Assembly (NCBI GenBank): GCA_020536535.1
Contig: JAHLWZ010000875.1
Coordinates: forward strand, 1-63,766
Reading direction: 5' to 3'
Source: Pelomyxa schiedti
Lineage: Eukaryota; Evosea; Pelobiontida; Pelomyxidae
DNA length: 63,766 bases
A program made the translations under genes and the position numbers. The notes under the pieces are model-generated. The model was not told where the DNA came from. It searched no databases and was given only the letters and a program-made list of their open reading frames with translations. Within the stretch, counting starts at the first letter, position 1. Each line of letters starts with the position of its first letter. Shown here piece after piece: positions 44,170-55,399 of the stretch.

Positions 44170-47100
44170 ATGTGGCTGTTCCAGAAGCAGCCCCAAGACG
44201 TGCTGTTCGAGGCGTCGCGCGACGGCGACTCGGCGACGGTCCTCAAGATCCTCTGCGAGAACAACCTCTCGGCCGACACCACCGGCAGCGCGTCGGGGGG
44301 CGACACGCCGCTGTTCGCGGCGAGCGCCAACGGGCACCCCCGCGTGGTGGAGCTGCTGCTGACCAAGGGGCGCGCGGACCCCGACCGCGCCATCGCCACG
44401 CGCGGCGGCGCCACCCCGCTGTTCGCCGCGTGCGCCAACGGGCACGCCGAGGTCGCCCGCGTGCTGCTGGCCAAGGGCCGCGCGAGGGTCAACAAGCCCA
44501 AGGCGTCGTCCGGCGCGACGCCCCTGCTGGTGGCCGCGCAGAAGGGCCACGCCGCCGTCGTCGAGGTGCTCATCGGCGTCGGCCACGCCGACGTCTCCCT
44601 GGGCATCCGTCCCACCGGCGTCCCCAATTCCCCGTCTTCCCCAGCGCTTTACACTTCGTCGTCATCTGCTGCTTCTTCTAAGAAATCTGGCTCTGGATAT
44701 GGAGCTGGCGTTCAGACGAACGTGAAGGCGGCCGGGGCCACGCCTTTGTTTGTTGCTTCGCAAGGGGGGCACGCTGAGGTTGTAGAGCTGCTGATAAAGG
44801 CCGGCGCCGACGTCGACGCCCCTGGGGCCGGGGCCGACGCCACCTCGTTGTTCGCAGCCAGCGCCGCCGGGCACGCCAATGTGGTTGCGATTCTGATCGA
44901 CCGCGGGCACGCGGACACGAACAAGCCGAGGAAGAGCGACGGCGCGTCTCCGATCTTCGCGGCCTGCGCAAATGGCCATGTGAGTGTAGTGGAACTTTTG
45001 GTGGCGAGGGGCGCGGATCCCAGGAGGCCCTTGCCCAAGCTGAGGCTCACTCCGCTGCACATCGCCGTGATTATGGGTCACGCGCATGTCGTCGCGGCAC
45101 TCCTGAGAGCCGGCGTTGCCGCGGACGGCATGGAGGAAGGAGCCGGCGCCACGGAGTGCAACGACTGCTCCGAATGCGAGCCGCAAGATTACATAGTCGT
45201 CCCGCCGCTGCACATGGCCGCTGCCAGGGGCAACACTGAAATTGTTTCATTGCTGGCCTCTTGTGGTGCCGATTGCGAACGGCCGGTGGGGCTGTGGGGG
45301 ATGACGCCCTTGTGCATCGCCTGTCGCGCGGCGCGGCCTTTGATCGCTCATCTGCTCATTGATGAGGCGTGTGTTGGCGTGGAAACCCCAACTTCTCCAC
45401 GCGATCCAAGCTTTACACCTCGTCCTCCTATTGTCTGCGCGTTAGTGGGGAGAGATCAAGTATGCTTCCCTTCTTCACTTTCCTAACGCGTTAATTCTGA
45501 TCCCGCGCATGTGCCTCTTCTACTGGAAAGATCACTTGCCTCTATGGCCATGAGTTGACCGAAATTTCTACCAAAGAGGAGTTAGAGAAATACAAGGGAG
45601 CACATCATTCATATGTTGTGTGTTCTGCGTGCGGTGGTTGGGTGAATTTACCTCTTCCCGCGTTGGTATGCGATGTATGCAGCTCTTTCTTTTTATGTAC
45701 AGTCTGCTGTGCTGCCTGGAGGGCGCCGCCAGCCCTTCCTTCAGGCTCCCCTCCTGGCTCTCCTACACTCTCACCTTGTATTCCTACATCCACTTCCTCC
45801 TTAGCTCTCCTCCCCTCCCCTCCACAGACAACTCTTCCTTCACCAACCAAAAAATCCTCTTCTACCATAACACCTCCTGAAGCACCTACAACTTCCAAGC
45901 GGTCTCCATCTCCGTCACCTCCTGCAATGGACATAGATACACAAATAGCAGCTTCTACAGCGGCAATGGCCGCCAGTACCAACGCTATTGAGGTAGCCAG
46001 AACTATTGTGATAGCTGGAGCTACAGTACCTGAGGTGTGGAGAAAAGAAGTAAAATCTGCTATCGGAGGCTCTGATTTGATGCATAGCTTACTGGGGCTG
46101 TGGAGAGCCTGTGGGGTTGCAAAAATTTTCTCTCAAGAACCAGAGCAGCAACAAAATGAAGCTCCTCCAAGCACAACAACTACCACTGAGGGACCCGATG
46201 CTCAAGTATCTGTGAAAGCCCCTGAGCTCCCACAAATTGTCAGCAAGTGGGTGTGGTTCGACATGTGCATAGCACAGCCATCACAACTTATCACGAAATT
46301 GTCTCAGCGGGCAGATACCCAAGTTGCAACTGCTCACATTCTAGATGAAGGATGCACTGGATATATACCGTTTGGAAGTAGGTTGTCCTGTTTTATCTAA
46401 AATATACCAAACAAGAGAATAATAAAATATTTACTAAGGTATGAATCAATTATCTGTGAGAATGGTCCTTCACCTCAATCGGGATCTTCAAAAGAAATCC
46501 AAAGAGAAACTCAGTACGATAAACCAAGAGAACCTGTTCAAGCAACGCCTCCAGCAACACAGTAAATTAATGGTGCAGCAATGTGAACTGCAAGAACAAG
46601 AATTGTTTCAGCTCAGAGGAGATCTGATGCGTGTCAGTGGTGAGCTGGTAGATGCACGACGAGAAGCAGCAACTGCCATGCACGATCTAGCAACAACAAT
46701 GGTGGAGCTGGAGTGGCTGAGGAAGCAGATGACTGGAGGAGTTGGTGCTACAGCAGGGTCCACCAGCCCAGCTGTCAAACGAGAAGTTGATGCACAAAGG
46801 GATAAAGGTGACATGGGGAAGCAGTCTGACTTGTCTGTGCACACAAGTACAGATACAATTCCCAAGGTAATTTATGTGGAACCAGATGCTGATACAGGAA
46901 CAACAAAAGGGAAACAGACACTCCCTCAAATAGTCACCCCACCAACAGCCGTTATCGTTGACTCGGCAAGTTTTACTAATGGTCAAGCCCCAACAAAGAC
47001 AACCAGTGGCGATAAGTTTAAAAGCGTTGAAGAAATGCATGAAGAGGGTAAGTCTTTGGGCTCAAGCTATGGGTCAAGTACATCGCCAAATTCTTGTCCT

Positions 47101-48289
47101 ACACTCTACACTAGTGGGCCTGCGAGTGATGACACTTTTTCCTCCACTTCAAGCAGTTCTGTCCATTTCAGTGAATTTGAGGCTGCCTCTGTAGTATCCT
47201 GCAGTGACTCTGATGCTGCATTCTGTGTTACAACTAAGGGCAGTGATTCCAAGAAACCTCAGAAAGTGATTGTGAAATGCACCTCAAGTTTTGATTTTAC
47301 TAGTAGGCAAACCATTGCTCAGTCAAGGTTAGCCATCGATATCTCAGTCAAATTAATTACAAATGGAACTTCAAAATAATCAAGGTACGGAAATGAAATG
47401 TTCGTTTTAAACATGCTCCCTGCACACGAAAACATTCTCCACCCCCTTACTTCCTTCATTGATACGCTCCCGGAATCTTGGCGTAATTTGATACAGCCTC
47501 CTAGTAAGTCCTATCACCTCACTTGCGACGCTAATTACTGATTATGCAGAGCCATTTTCAGACTCTGTAATGCTAAATGTAGTAAGCCCGTATGGAGGTT
47601 TTCAACTCAAATTCCACGTGAAGGGAAAAAACCATTTCTGCAGGGAAGCCCTTCTGTGCTATGCAAGATAAAGTGAGAGCAGACCCGAATCTAGTTAAGT
47701 CCTTGCTGCTCCAATTACTATCTGGCGTAGCGCACCTTCAGTTCAACCAAATTGTGCACAGAAATCTTTGCAGCGACACGCTAATAGTGGAAGAAGAAGA
47801 GGTCGGCCGCCCGACATCTAAATATTATATAAGCCACTCACATCTCCAATTCAGGGAGTATGCACAGTTAAGATAACCAATTTCGAGCTAGCAACCATAT
47901 GTGATTCCACCGAACTAAGTAGTACTCTGGAACCAAACACACTGGCATGGGGTGATCAACTCACTCTTGCTCCGGATGTAGCGGAATCAATCAATTCACA
48001 TGGAAGTTCTGCCACAGAACCTGTAAGATATGGTCAGGCTGATACTTTTGCTGCTGGCGTAGTTATCTGGAATTTGCTAGACACCATTCCTACAACAATC
48101 ACTGATCTCCCCACAACACCACCCACAATAGGCAAGTACTCCTGCATAGTTGACTTTGACAAACTACCCAGACTCGATGCCTCAGTCTGTGGAACTGATG
48201 TGGTTCACGTTTTGGCCTCGTTGGTTGTCAAGGAAGGCACAAAGTGCATGATGTCAACACAAGAGGCCATTGCCTCACTCAGAAAATGA
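44170..48289 (+). CDS. Ankyrin - zinc finger - coiled coil - pseudokinase protein
   Basis: From the ATG at 44170 there are about nine ankyrin repeats (DTPLFAASANGHPRVVELLL, ATPLFVASQGGHAEVVELLI, LTPLHIAVIMGHAHVVAALL, among others) in a GC-rich exon of 1.3 kb. Across an intron comes a treble-clef-like zinc cluster (CLYGHEL ... YVVCSACGGWVNLP ... CDVCSSFFLCTVCC), then a Ser/Pro linker and helices. The next intron (46380-46439) leaves phase 1 on both sides, so the following coiled-coil exon (MNQLSVRMVLHLNRDLQKKS...) is in frame. The C-terminus is kinase-like: QKVIVKCTSSFDF (VxVK), NEMFVLNMLPAHENILHPL, LLLQLLSGVAHLQFNQIVHR, NLCSDTLIVEEE, VKITNFELATICDS, ADTFAAGVVIWNLLD. HRD is HRN and DFG is NFE, so it should be catalytically dead. 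Stop at 48287. A scaffold in signalling is inferred. Confidence 0.75.
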
Positions 48290-48473
48290 TAATGAAACTT
48301 TCATTTGGTTTTCATTATCCCTTTAGCAAAAATGAATTACTTGTGCTACATGTTTACAATTTTTTCCTTTCGAAAAGCTCCACCCAAGCTCCTCTGACAA
48401 CCAAAAAAAGGAAGTTAGAATCCTTCTTACTTCTTTGTTAATGGATATTTGGCACTCAACCAATGCACGTGGA

Positions 48474-49726
48474 TCAGGAAATAACTTTCATTAACCAGCT
48501 GTAGGCATCAGACAAACCCTCACCAGTCCTTGCACAGCAGGGCTGAACGAGCCATAGAGGGTGATCTATCTCAACTTCTGCAAGTCTCATGGCCTCGCAT
48601 ATTTCATAAGCAGACAGAGCGGTAGGACGATCTTGCATGTTGGCTTGTTTGTTGTTTGGTGAGAAATAGAGCCACTCAACGAAACTGGTACCTAAAATGA
48701 GGAGCGGAATATTTCGAAGTAGTGGCTCAGCTGATATCTGCGTAATTGTTGGGAGACAATAAAAAAGATAGTAATACCGCCAAAAATGTAGGAATTTGCT
48801 CATTGAACAATTCTATATTGCTGCTGTCCACAGTCCATACAAAGGCGTTGATGTTTTGATAATCTTTTTTCCTTGTTAGAAGGGGAAAAAAAGACAGAAT
48901 CACAGACAATGCCGATAAAGGACCCTCATTCTCTCATCTGTTTATTGGGATGAGACAACTTAACTCAAGATGGAATACTTGGTCCTGTGTCCTGGATGTA
49001 ATATGGGTCACCGAAAAAAGTGTGAAGTTGTAGCATACATACAACGTAACCGTGGTATTGCCATGGTACAGTGTATCACAATCTATGGTCGTGTTGATTA
49101 AAAAGTAAGTCTTTCCACAACCCAACTGAAACCAATGGTGCCCATTACAGCGGGACCTGGTCTGTAAATTTTCATTGTGTATAAGGTCGTTTTTTTCCCT
49201 GTGGTGATGAATTGCGTTGAGTGATGGGGTGTACAATTGCAGGATGTACCTGTGTCTGGAAACCCGGTCCACAGAATTTTGGGTTTAGGGGTCCAATAAG
49301 GTATGTATGACAATACTTTCCTGACAGCTGATTCCACAGGTACGTACACATACAAAGATTCCGCCTTTCTGCAAAACTTAAGACAAATACCACACATTGA
49401 GCAAGAGTAAAGAGCAAAGAGCAAAGAGCAAAAAGCAAAAAGCAAAATGCAAAATGCAAAAGCGGGGGAAAAAAATCCCACTTGGAGCCCATTGCCGCGC
49501 CTGTGTGTGCGGCCTTGAATTCGACCAGTGACATAGTGCCGGGGTTGTATTCGTAAGCCCGGTGTGACTTGCCCAGTCCCACTACTGGGCGCCACGCCCG
49601 ACTGAGGAACAGATTTCGCCAAACCGAGGGGTGTGACGTCACCAGCAAGTGCAGAGACTGGCACGTGCGAGACAGGCGGCACAACGAACGGGCGTCGAGG
49701 TACACAACGACTCCCCTGCATGCCAT
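48474..49726 (-). CDS. F-box - ARF-like GTPase fusion with degenerate nucleotide motifs
   Basis: From about 49726: VVVYLDARSLCRLSRTCQSL, HLLVTSHPSVWRNLFLSRAW is an F-box. The intron removes a 7-mer repeat tract, and KKAESLYVYVPVESAVRKVL continues in phase. PKPKILWTGFPDTG, joined over an intron to KKTTLYTMKIYRPG, takes the place of the ARF P-loop. VMGTIGF then joins to NCDTLYHGNTTVTLY, where the intron split restores TIGFN, the ARF switch I. DTGPNERMRVLYRHYYQNIN is the switch II region (DxGGQ in ARF). AFVWTVDSSNIELFNEQIP, PLLRNIPLLILANMQDRPTA and a C-terminal helix end at 48474. Non-standard points: P-loop GFPDTGKK (Ser/Thr after GK is Lys), GGQ is GPN, NKQD is NMQD. Five junctions agree in phase. 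F-box docks to Skp1-cullin ligases; the ARF-like part would supply target or membrane binding. The F-box start may lie one exon further upstream. Confidence 0.7.
49409..49462 (+). repeat. Tandem ~7-bp repeat (AGCAAAG/AGCAAAA/TGCAAAA)n within intron
   Basis: Seven or eight head-to-tail copies of a heptamer, changing stepwise along the array, lie in the first long intron of the F-box-ARL gene (minus strand TTTGCTC/TTTTGCT units). It provides the pyrimidine-rich part of that intron. Confidence 0.85.
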
Positions 49727-50032
49727 CCGTACGTTGGAACCCATAACTTACTCCCACAGTCCCAGTCACACAACGAGGAGGATGGGGAAAAACCCGAACA
49801 GTGCACGGATGTCAACTGCCGTGGTATCCATCCCAATTAATTATCAACTTGTATTCTGGGAGTTCCTCCAAGAGTCATTAGGATGACAGGGAGGGTCGAT
49901 GGGGTGTGTTGCCTGGTGTTGGACTGGGTGCGTGGAACTGAGGCAATTCCCAGGGCTAAATATACTTTGTGATAGGAATTTTAACGAGAAGCGGAAAAAC
50001 ACGCGAACCACAAAACGAAACAAAATAAAAAA

Positions 50033-51043
50033 ATGGCCGACCCAACCAAGAACAACGTGCTGGTTAAGATCGCCATGGTAACCGTTATTTTTGTTTTTTC
50101 TTGTTGTTTTCATGATACACACCAAACGGGAACCACTTTTTTTTTTTTTTTGTGCAAAAAAACAAAGTACTAATGGTCGTCGCAGGTGGGTGACTCTCAA
50201 ATTGGAAAGTCTTCACTGATGGTATTTCGTTGTTACATTTGTTTGGTTTGACTCCTAACGTTATTTCCCTCAGGTCAAATACGTCAATGGTACCTTCAAC
50301 GAGGATTTCATTCAGACCCTTGGTATGGGCACCGTTTCAACTATACATATATACATTTCGCCACCCCAAATATACCTGCGGTAGTAATTAGTTGGTTGTT
50401 AAGGTGTGGACTTCATGGAGAAGACCGTGACTCTGCGCAATAATGATATTACTTTCAGTATTTGGGATCTTGGAGGTTGATACCTTCTGGGTGTCTTTGT
50501 ACTTAATATCTCGTGCGTGCAGGTCAGAAAGAATTCGTAAGCATGTTGCCTCTTGCTTGCAATGATGCCGGTATTGGGTAACATAATCACTTCTCTGGTG
50601 TTAATCCGTGTTCTAGTTGCCATCCTGTTTATGTTTGATTTGTCCCGCAAATCGACACTGAACAGTGTTAAGGAATGGTACAGACAAGCACGTGGCTTCA
50701 ACAAGGTTACTCGCTTTTCTATATACCTTAATTGCCTGATAATGTGAAGACCGCGTTCCCATTCCTTATTGGGACCAAATGGGATCTCTTTGTAACCCTT
50801 CCCCCTGAAGACCAGGAAGAAATTACCAAACAAGTACGAACCGAATTTTATCATGGATGACAATTGACACTTTAAAAGGCAAAGAAGTTCGCTCAAGCCA
50901 TGAAATCACCACTCATCTATTGCTCTGCCTCACGAGGAATCAACATTAACTCAATATTCAAGGTTGTTCTCAGCAAGGCATTTGAGCTCTCGTGCACAAT
51001 CCCACAGACTGACCAACCTGGGGAACCCGTGTTTTTGTATTGA
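50033..51043 (+). CDS. spg1: Spg1/Tem1-family GTPase (septation/mitotic exit type)
   Basis: From the ATG at 50033: MADPTKNNVLVKIAM, across an intron VGDSQIGKSSLMVKYVNGTF, NEDFIQTLGVDFMEKTV, TFSIWDLGGQKEFVSMLPLA, CNDA then VAILFMFDLSRKSTLNSVKE, AFPFLIGTKWDLFVTLPPED and YCSASRGININSIFKVVL. The stop is at 51041. The signature GDSQIGKSSLMVKYV, the 'QTLGVDFMEK' switch I, WDLGGQKEF and GTKWDLF are those of Spg1/Tem1, which triggers the septation initiation / mitotic exit kinase cascade at spindle poles. There is no prenylation Cys at the end, as in the family. All G motifs are intact. About seven introns, each 40 to 110 bases. Spacing to the next gene start is about 170 bases. This is one of the most secure identifications in the window. 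Confidence 0.92.
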
Positions 51044-51214
51044 TTTGCCTTCTATGACAACCCACCCACCCCTCACAAGCTATCCCCACTTTTTGTGTTT
51101 GTTTTTTTGGAGGGCTGAATCAAATCCTCCCCACACCCACTACCACAACATAAATACTTTCCCTTGGATTTGTGATGCTAAATTTTTCTCCAAAAAGTGA
51201 AAAAAAAAAGCGCG

Positions 51215-54200
51215 ATGAGTTACAACGAAGGGTCGCTTTCGTCGTTCTCGGCGTCAAACAAGGACGAGGCCCCCGACTATCACCAAAACACCACGGACCA
51301 ACTTGGTGACGTTCCCGACGACGAACAGTATGACAACAGTGCTGCCTCTCAAGAGAACGACAACGAAAATGAAAACGAAAACCAAAACGACGAGGAAAAG
51401 GAAGACGGCAACCTCGAAACCGCTGTCGAAGGCGACGACAAGTCCCACGACAGTTACGATGACTACGATGATTACGCCGAGTCGCCACCACCAAATGAGC
51501 ACCAACCCCAAGACACAGTAAGCAGCAGCAGCAGCACCCCCGCGGCCACCGCCGCCCCCGCCACGCCGGCCGCCGCGTCCCATGGCAAGTCCGCCGCGGC
51601 CCAGCTGCCCTCCTCCCGCTCCCGCTCGCCGTCGCCTTCCTCCTCGGACGAGCACAGCGGCAGCCCCCGCCACGCACAGCAGCCCCCCACGCAGGCCCCT
51701 GCCTCGCACAACCCCACGCCCACAACCACCCCGCGGCCCCCTGCCACTCCTGCTAGCCCTACTACCACCACCACTACCACTACCACTACCACTGGCAGTA
51801 GTCGTGGGGCAGGCGGCAGCGGCGGCGTCGTTGTTGTAGGATATTCCCGTGCGGCGGCGGCAGCGAGCACGCCGTCTGGGACACCTCACTCGCTGTCTTC
51901 CGGCGGCCGCGTGGGGGCTCCTGCTGCCGCCCAACCCGTCGCCGCCCCTGCTGCCGCTAAACCCGCCGACTCACATGACCACATCACGCCCAAGTCATCC
52001 CCGAGGCCGATAGCCACAGCAACCACAACCACAACCACAACCACAACCAAAACCAAAACCAAAACTCCAACTAGTGGCAGCCCCGCAACCAGCGCCAGAG
52101 GTTCCGTGCACGTGCAACAGCCGCAGCAGCAGCAGACGCAGCCACCACCTCAACAACACCCACAAGTTCAAGGAGGAGGGGATGCGGGGGTTAAAAGTGG
52201 TGCTGGGGAACTGAAGGGAGTGTTGTTTGTGGTACCGAGGGGCAGAGGGGATGGCGACGGGGGCGACGAAGCTGTTGGTGTGAAAGTGCTTCATGCGTAC
52301 CCTCCAGCAATTGGGCTGAATCCAGCTGCACTGCTGGCCGCCAGGTTGGCACTTGGAATGAGAGATAGTTCAATGCAGCTTTCTGGGCAGCCAGTAACTA
52401 GTGATTTTTACCACCTTTTTTTTCCCCCCTTTTCATTTTTGATAACTTATTTTTTTACATTGCTAGATGCAAATTGCGTGCTATGGTGATGCTTGTAATA
52501 CAGTATTCTTTTGCAGCGTTGCCAGAGTTAAGGGTCCTATAACTGCCGTGGCACTGGTTTCATCTGGTGCAGCAACTCCCATGCATATTAGAAGATGGGT
52601 CCCGCATGGACTGCATTCAATTTTGCAAGCAGCAGTCCGGGAACTGAAGTTTTTATTGGAAGATGTTGTAGATATCCTGTCTCACATGACAGACAGCAGT
52701 ACTCCAGGAGGCAATCAAGTTTCACCTCTGGCCTCTTCTTCAAGCCAAATTCATGGGCCTCCACCAAACCAACATGCAGAGGAACATGCGATATTGGAGG
52801 CTCTTCTTTCATCTTTATTGTCATCCATGTCCGAATGTGGTATACATCTCGACGCTGCTCTGCCCTTCCCCTTCACTTTATTACTTCCAAAAAGGTTTTC
52901 CTGGGGAGTCACATGTGAGCAGTCTTGATATATTCACTCAAACTCAGAAGAATGTAAACTCCTAATCACTGAGTATAACTATCCCTTATGCGGGCTTACT
53001 AAAGGGCATCTTATGCATTGACCTTCCGCCACCATTTCAAACAGACCTTGAAACAATATTCACTGAGCTTCTTGGTGCACAACGTCAAAGCGACATGCAA
53101 CTTGGGGTGTCTTCACTCCTAATTTTGATGGAATTCTGATACAAAAAAGGAATTTGCACGCACCAGGTGGCCAGTGGGGTGTTGTTTGCTCGGACCACAG
53201 TGCGTCATTTACTCAACATTTCACCCTTCACTGCTGTTACCAATTGTATGTTGCTGTTACCTACTGGAAAGGGCTAACAATCGAGAGCCTGGTATGTGCC
53301 TTTTTAGTATTAGTCTACACCCAGAGCTCTCTGACAACCTTCAAGAGTCCTCCGAATTTATAACACAATACAAAGTGTTTGCCCCGGCTTGTGTGGGGTC
53401 AGGTCATTACTCCACCTTTTATCCTGGAGTAATACTGTTTCAGAACACCCAAGACGCCAGCAGCATTTCCTATCAATTGTTGCACAAGGACAGTTTACAA
53501 TGTGTTTGCTTTTGCTTCCAACGTCAACTTACCCGGGGTATTTTTTTCCACCTGAACGAAACTGATGTAACATCCCATCAGAGAAGTTGACCCCTATTAC
53601 ACACAGAACATGCAAAGAGCCTTCTCGGAACTTTGGAGAAGTGGCCTTCTTGACAAGTATCATACCATTTTTGTCCTTGGCAATCACTCAATTTCCTCAG
53701 GATACAACCTTTTCTGAGCCCTCCCGAGGTACTCTATCCTCCAAACGAGAAACACCCTTTCATGTTAGTCTACCACCAATCAATCCAACTGTGAATTACT
53801 ATTGTGTAGGCTTTGCCTCAATAAAGATGTGGCCATAGCACATTACATGCTCTGCAGCAGCTTTTCTGGACTTATTTTATGTCCACCGCAGACCCTGCTA
53901 TGCAGTGGCGGCAAGAACCTACCTAACATTCAGATGCAGAAACCTCACCACCTCACCCACAAATTCAGTTCCAAATGTTTTCAATTATGCTGTCATATCT
54001 CGTCGGTTCTAAGGAAATTTGCACCTGAGCCGAGAGAACAAAAGGTACCTAAGCTGGAAATGGAGGAAGCAATTACCCCAATTAGGCCAGGGCAATACCA
54101 GGTAAAAAAAAAAATATCGGCCATACCCTATGGCATTATGTTATATAACTCAGTTAGGTAAAAGAAGATTTGTTTCCCGAGGCCCGTCGACAGTACAAGT

Positions 54201-54431
54201 CTAAGTTCTGTGAATATGGGCTCAATTTCACATTTGGAAGTCCTCCAGTGAGCTATTGGGTTGTTGGGTAAGCTAACACCATCAAAACCAAAACAAACAC
54301 CAAGCTAATTTTGAAACAGGCGGTCGGAAGAACCTCACACGCATCAGGTGTATGTGTGCTATGAATCCTCTGTGTCTGTTCCTCTGAGAGAAGTTTCCTT
54401 CAAGTTACTGTTTGGAAAACATGTTGTGTAA
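51215..54431 (+). CDS. Large unrecognised protein, disordered N-terminus and conserved-looking C-terminal two thirds
   Basis: From the ATG at 51215 the first ~370 residues are low complexity (Asp/Glu/Asn, then Ser/Pro, Thr and Ala runs). A structured part starts at LKGVLFVVPRGRGDGDGGDE, VLHAYPPAIGLNPAALLAAR, and continues over introns: VARVKGPITAVALVSSGA, AVRELKFLLEDVVDILSHMT. Next are ALPFPFTLLLPK joined to GILCIDLPPPFQT, and DLETIFTELLGAQRQSDMQL. Further exons read VLFARTTVRHLLNISPFTAV, SEFITQYKVFAPACVGSGHY, QNMQRAFSELWRSGLLDKYH and CRLCLNKDVAIAHYMLCSS. The last are FPEARRQYKSKFCEYGLNFT and a stop at 54429. The first structured block ('VLFVV...HAYPP...') has the look of a longin-type domain as in CCZ1/HPS4/Inturned proteins, but this is weak. 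Otherwise I recognise nothing. Exon order is clear, some joins are provisional. Confidence 0.55.
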
Positions 54432-54581
54432 ACAGGTTACGCCAAAACCAACTTGGCTCCAAAATGTAAACTCAAAGGTGGGTTACTTTCCCCTCGTGTG
54501 GCTTAACTTGTCTTCTGCACTTGAAGTGAAAGTAACCAAGCCAATAAAAACACTTTCGTTCGTAACCTTTGTCTTTCCTTT

Positions 54582-55031
54582 TTACTTAGACCGCTTTTCC
54601 TTCTTTCCCTTACGCTTCTCTGAACTCGAGTTCTTTTTTCTCTTTGCCTTAGACCTGTCATTAGAGTCAGAATCAATGTACTACAAGTCTTCTTTCATAC
54701 CTCTTGGGTGATGTCACAGAGGAGTCTGAATCAGAACTAGAGTCTCCTTTTTTCTTCGTTGCTTTGAAGGCTCCGCTGAGAGTACGAACTCTGCTGCTGG
54801 AGGGTGCAATGTAATCCCTCGGGGCAGTAGTACTCTCCTTAAATCCTCTAATTGTTCCGTTTTTTCTGCTTCATCTTGGGCCAGAAACTCCAAGAGTAGG
54901 AAAAAGACATACAGTTTTTTCTTGTGTCTGCTTCATCCCTTTTTTTGTTCGTAACAACATACATGATATTATAACAGCATCAGCCCCCTGTCTTGTTCCT
55001 TTTCTGCGAGAGTAATTTCCTCAACTGTCAT
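54582..55031 (-). CDS. Small Ser-rich, Lys-rich nuclear-type protein
   Basis: The minus-strand start at 55031 gives MTVEEITLAEKEQDR. After an intron come FKESTTAPRDYIAPSSSRVR, TLSGAFKATKKKGDSSSDSD. Across a short intron it ends RSKAKRKKNSSSEKRKGKKE and the stop at 54582. Acidic-Ser clusters (casein kinase 2-like sites) next to a bipartite basic tail suggest a nuclear or nucleolar protein of about 110 residues. There is no recognisable domain. The first junction is uncertain. It converges tail-to-tail with the preceding large gene, about 150 bases away. Confidence 0.5.
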
Positions 55032-55353
55032 TATTTAATACTAAATTGTTCTTAATATCTTTCTGCCTCACCACGCGGTACTAAAAACGTGCTGTTATAA
55101 TAAAAGGCTGAAAACTGTAATGCTAACAGTAACGTGCGTAGGCAAAAATGAGATGCCGACTTCTCCGTAGTTAACGCCGGGACCAAAAACGACAACAAAC
55201 GACAAACAGTCGCAAATCCGCACGTAATCGCAAAACAACCCAGTGCAAACAAATACTATTTTTTTTTTGCACCAAAACGAAGGAGAAACTCGCTGCTAGC
55301 AACGGCATAGCAAAAAAGAACAAGGTGGAGATAGAAATTCTTTTTAATTTATA

Positions 55354-55390
55354 ATGTCGACGACACCCCGAGGGGTGTCGACGACACCCC
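55354..55390 (+). repeat. 14-bp direct repeat with 21-bp period at the start of a short reading frame
   Basis: GTCGACGACACCCC occurs at 55356-55369 and again at 55377-55390, separated by GAGGGGT, so the block is also nearly self-complementary. In the frame opened by ATG 55354 it encodes STTP twice (MSTTPRGVSTTPLRPDWVL). The 21-base period is in frame with that reading. Whether the frame is translated is not clear; it stops after 37 codons unless spliced. Confidence 0.6.
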
Positions 55391-55399
55391 TACGACCAG

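Noticed and set aside
44068-45213. Several long frames antisense or shifted to the ankyrin exon
   Set aside because: GC-rich third positions remove stops in other frames; only the ankyrin frame shows repeats.
51254-51934. Minus-strand Val/Gly-rich and Arg-rich frames
   Set aside because: Mirror images of low-complexity Thr/Ala/Pro codons in the 51.2 kb gene.
55354-55390. CRISPR-like or transposon terminal repeat
   Set aside because: Only two copies with a 7-base gap, in a eukaryotic context, no target duplication or spacer series.
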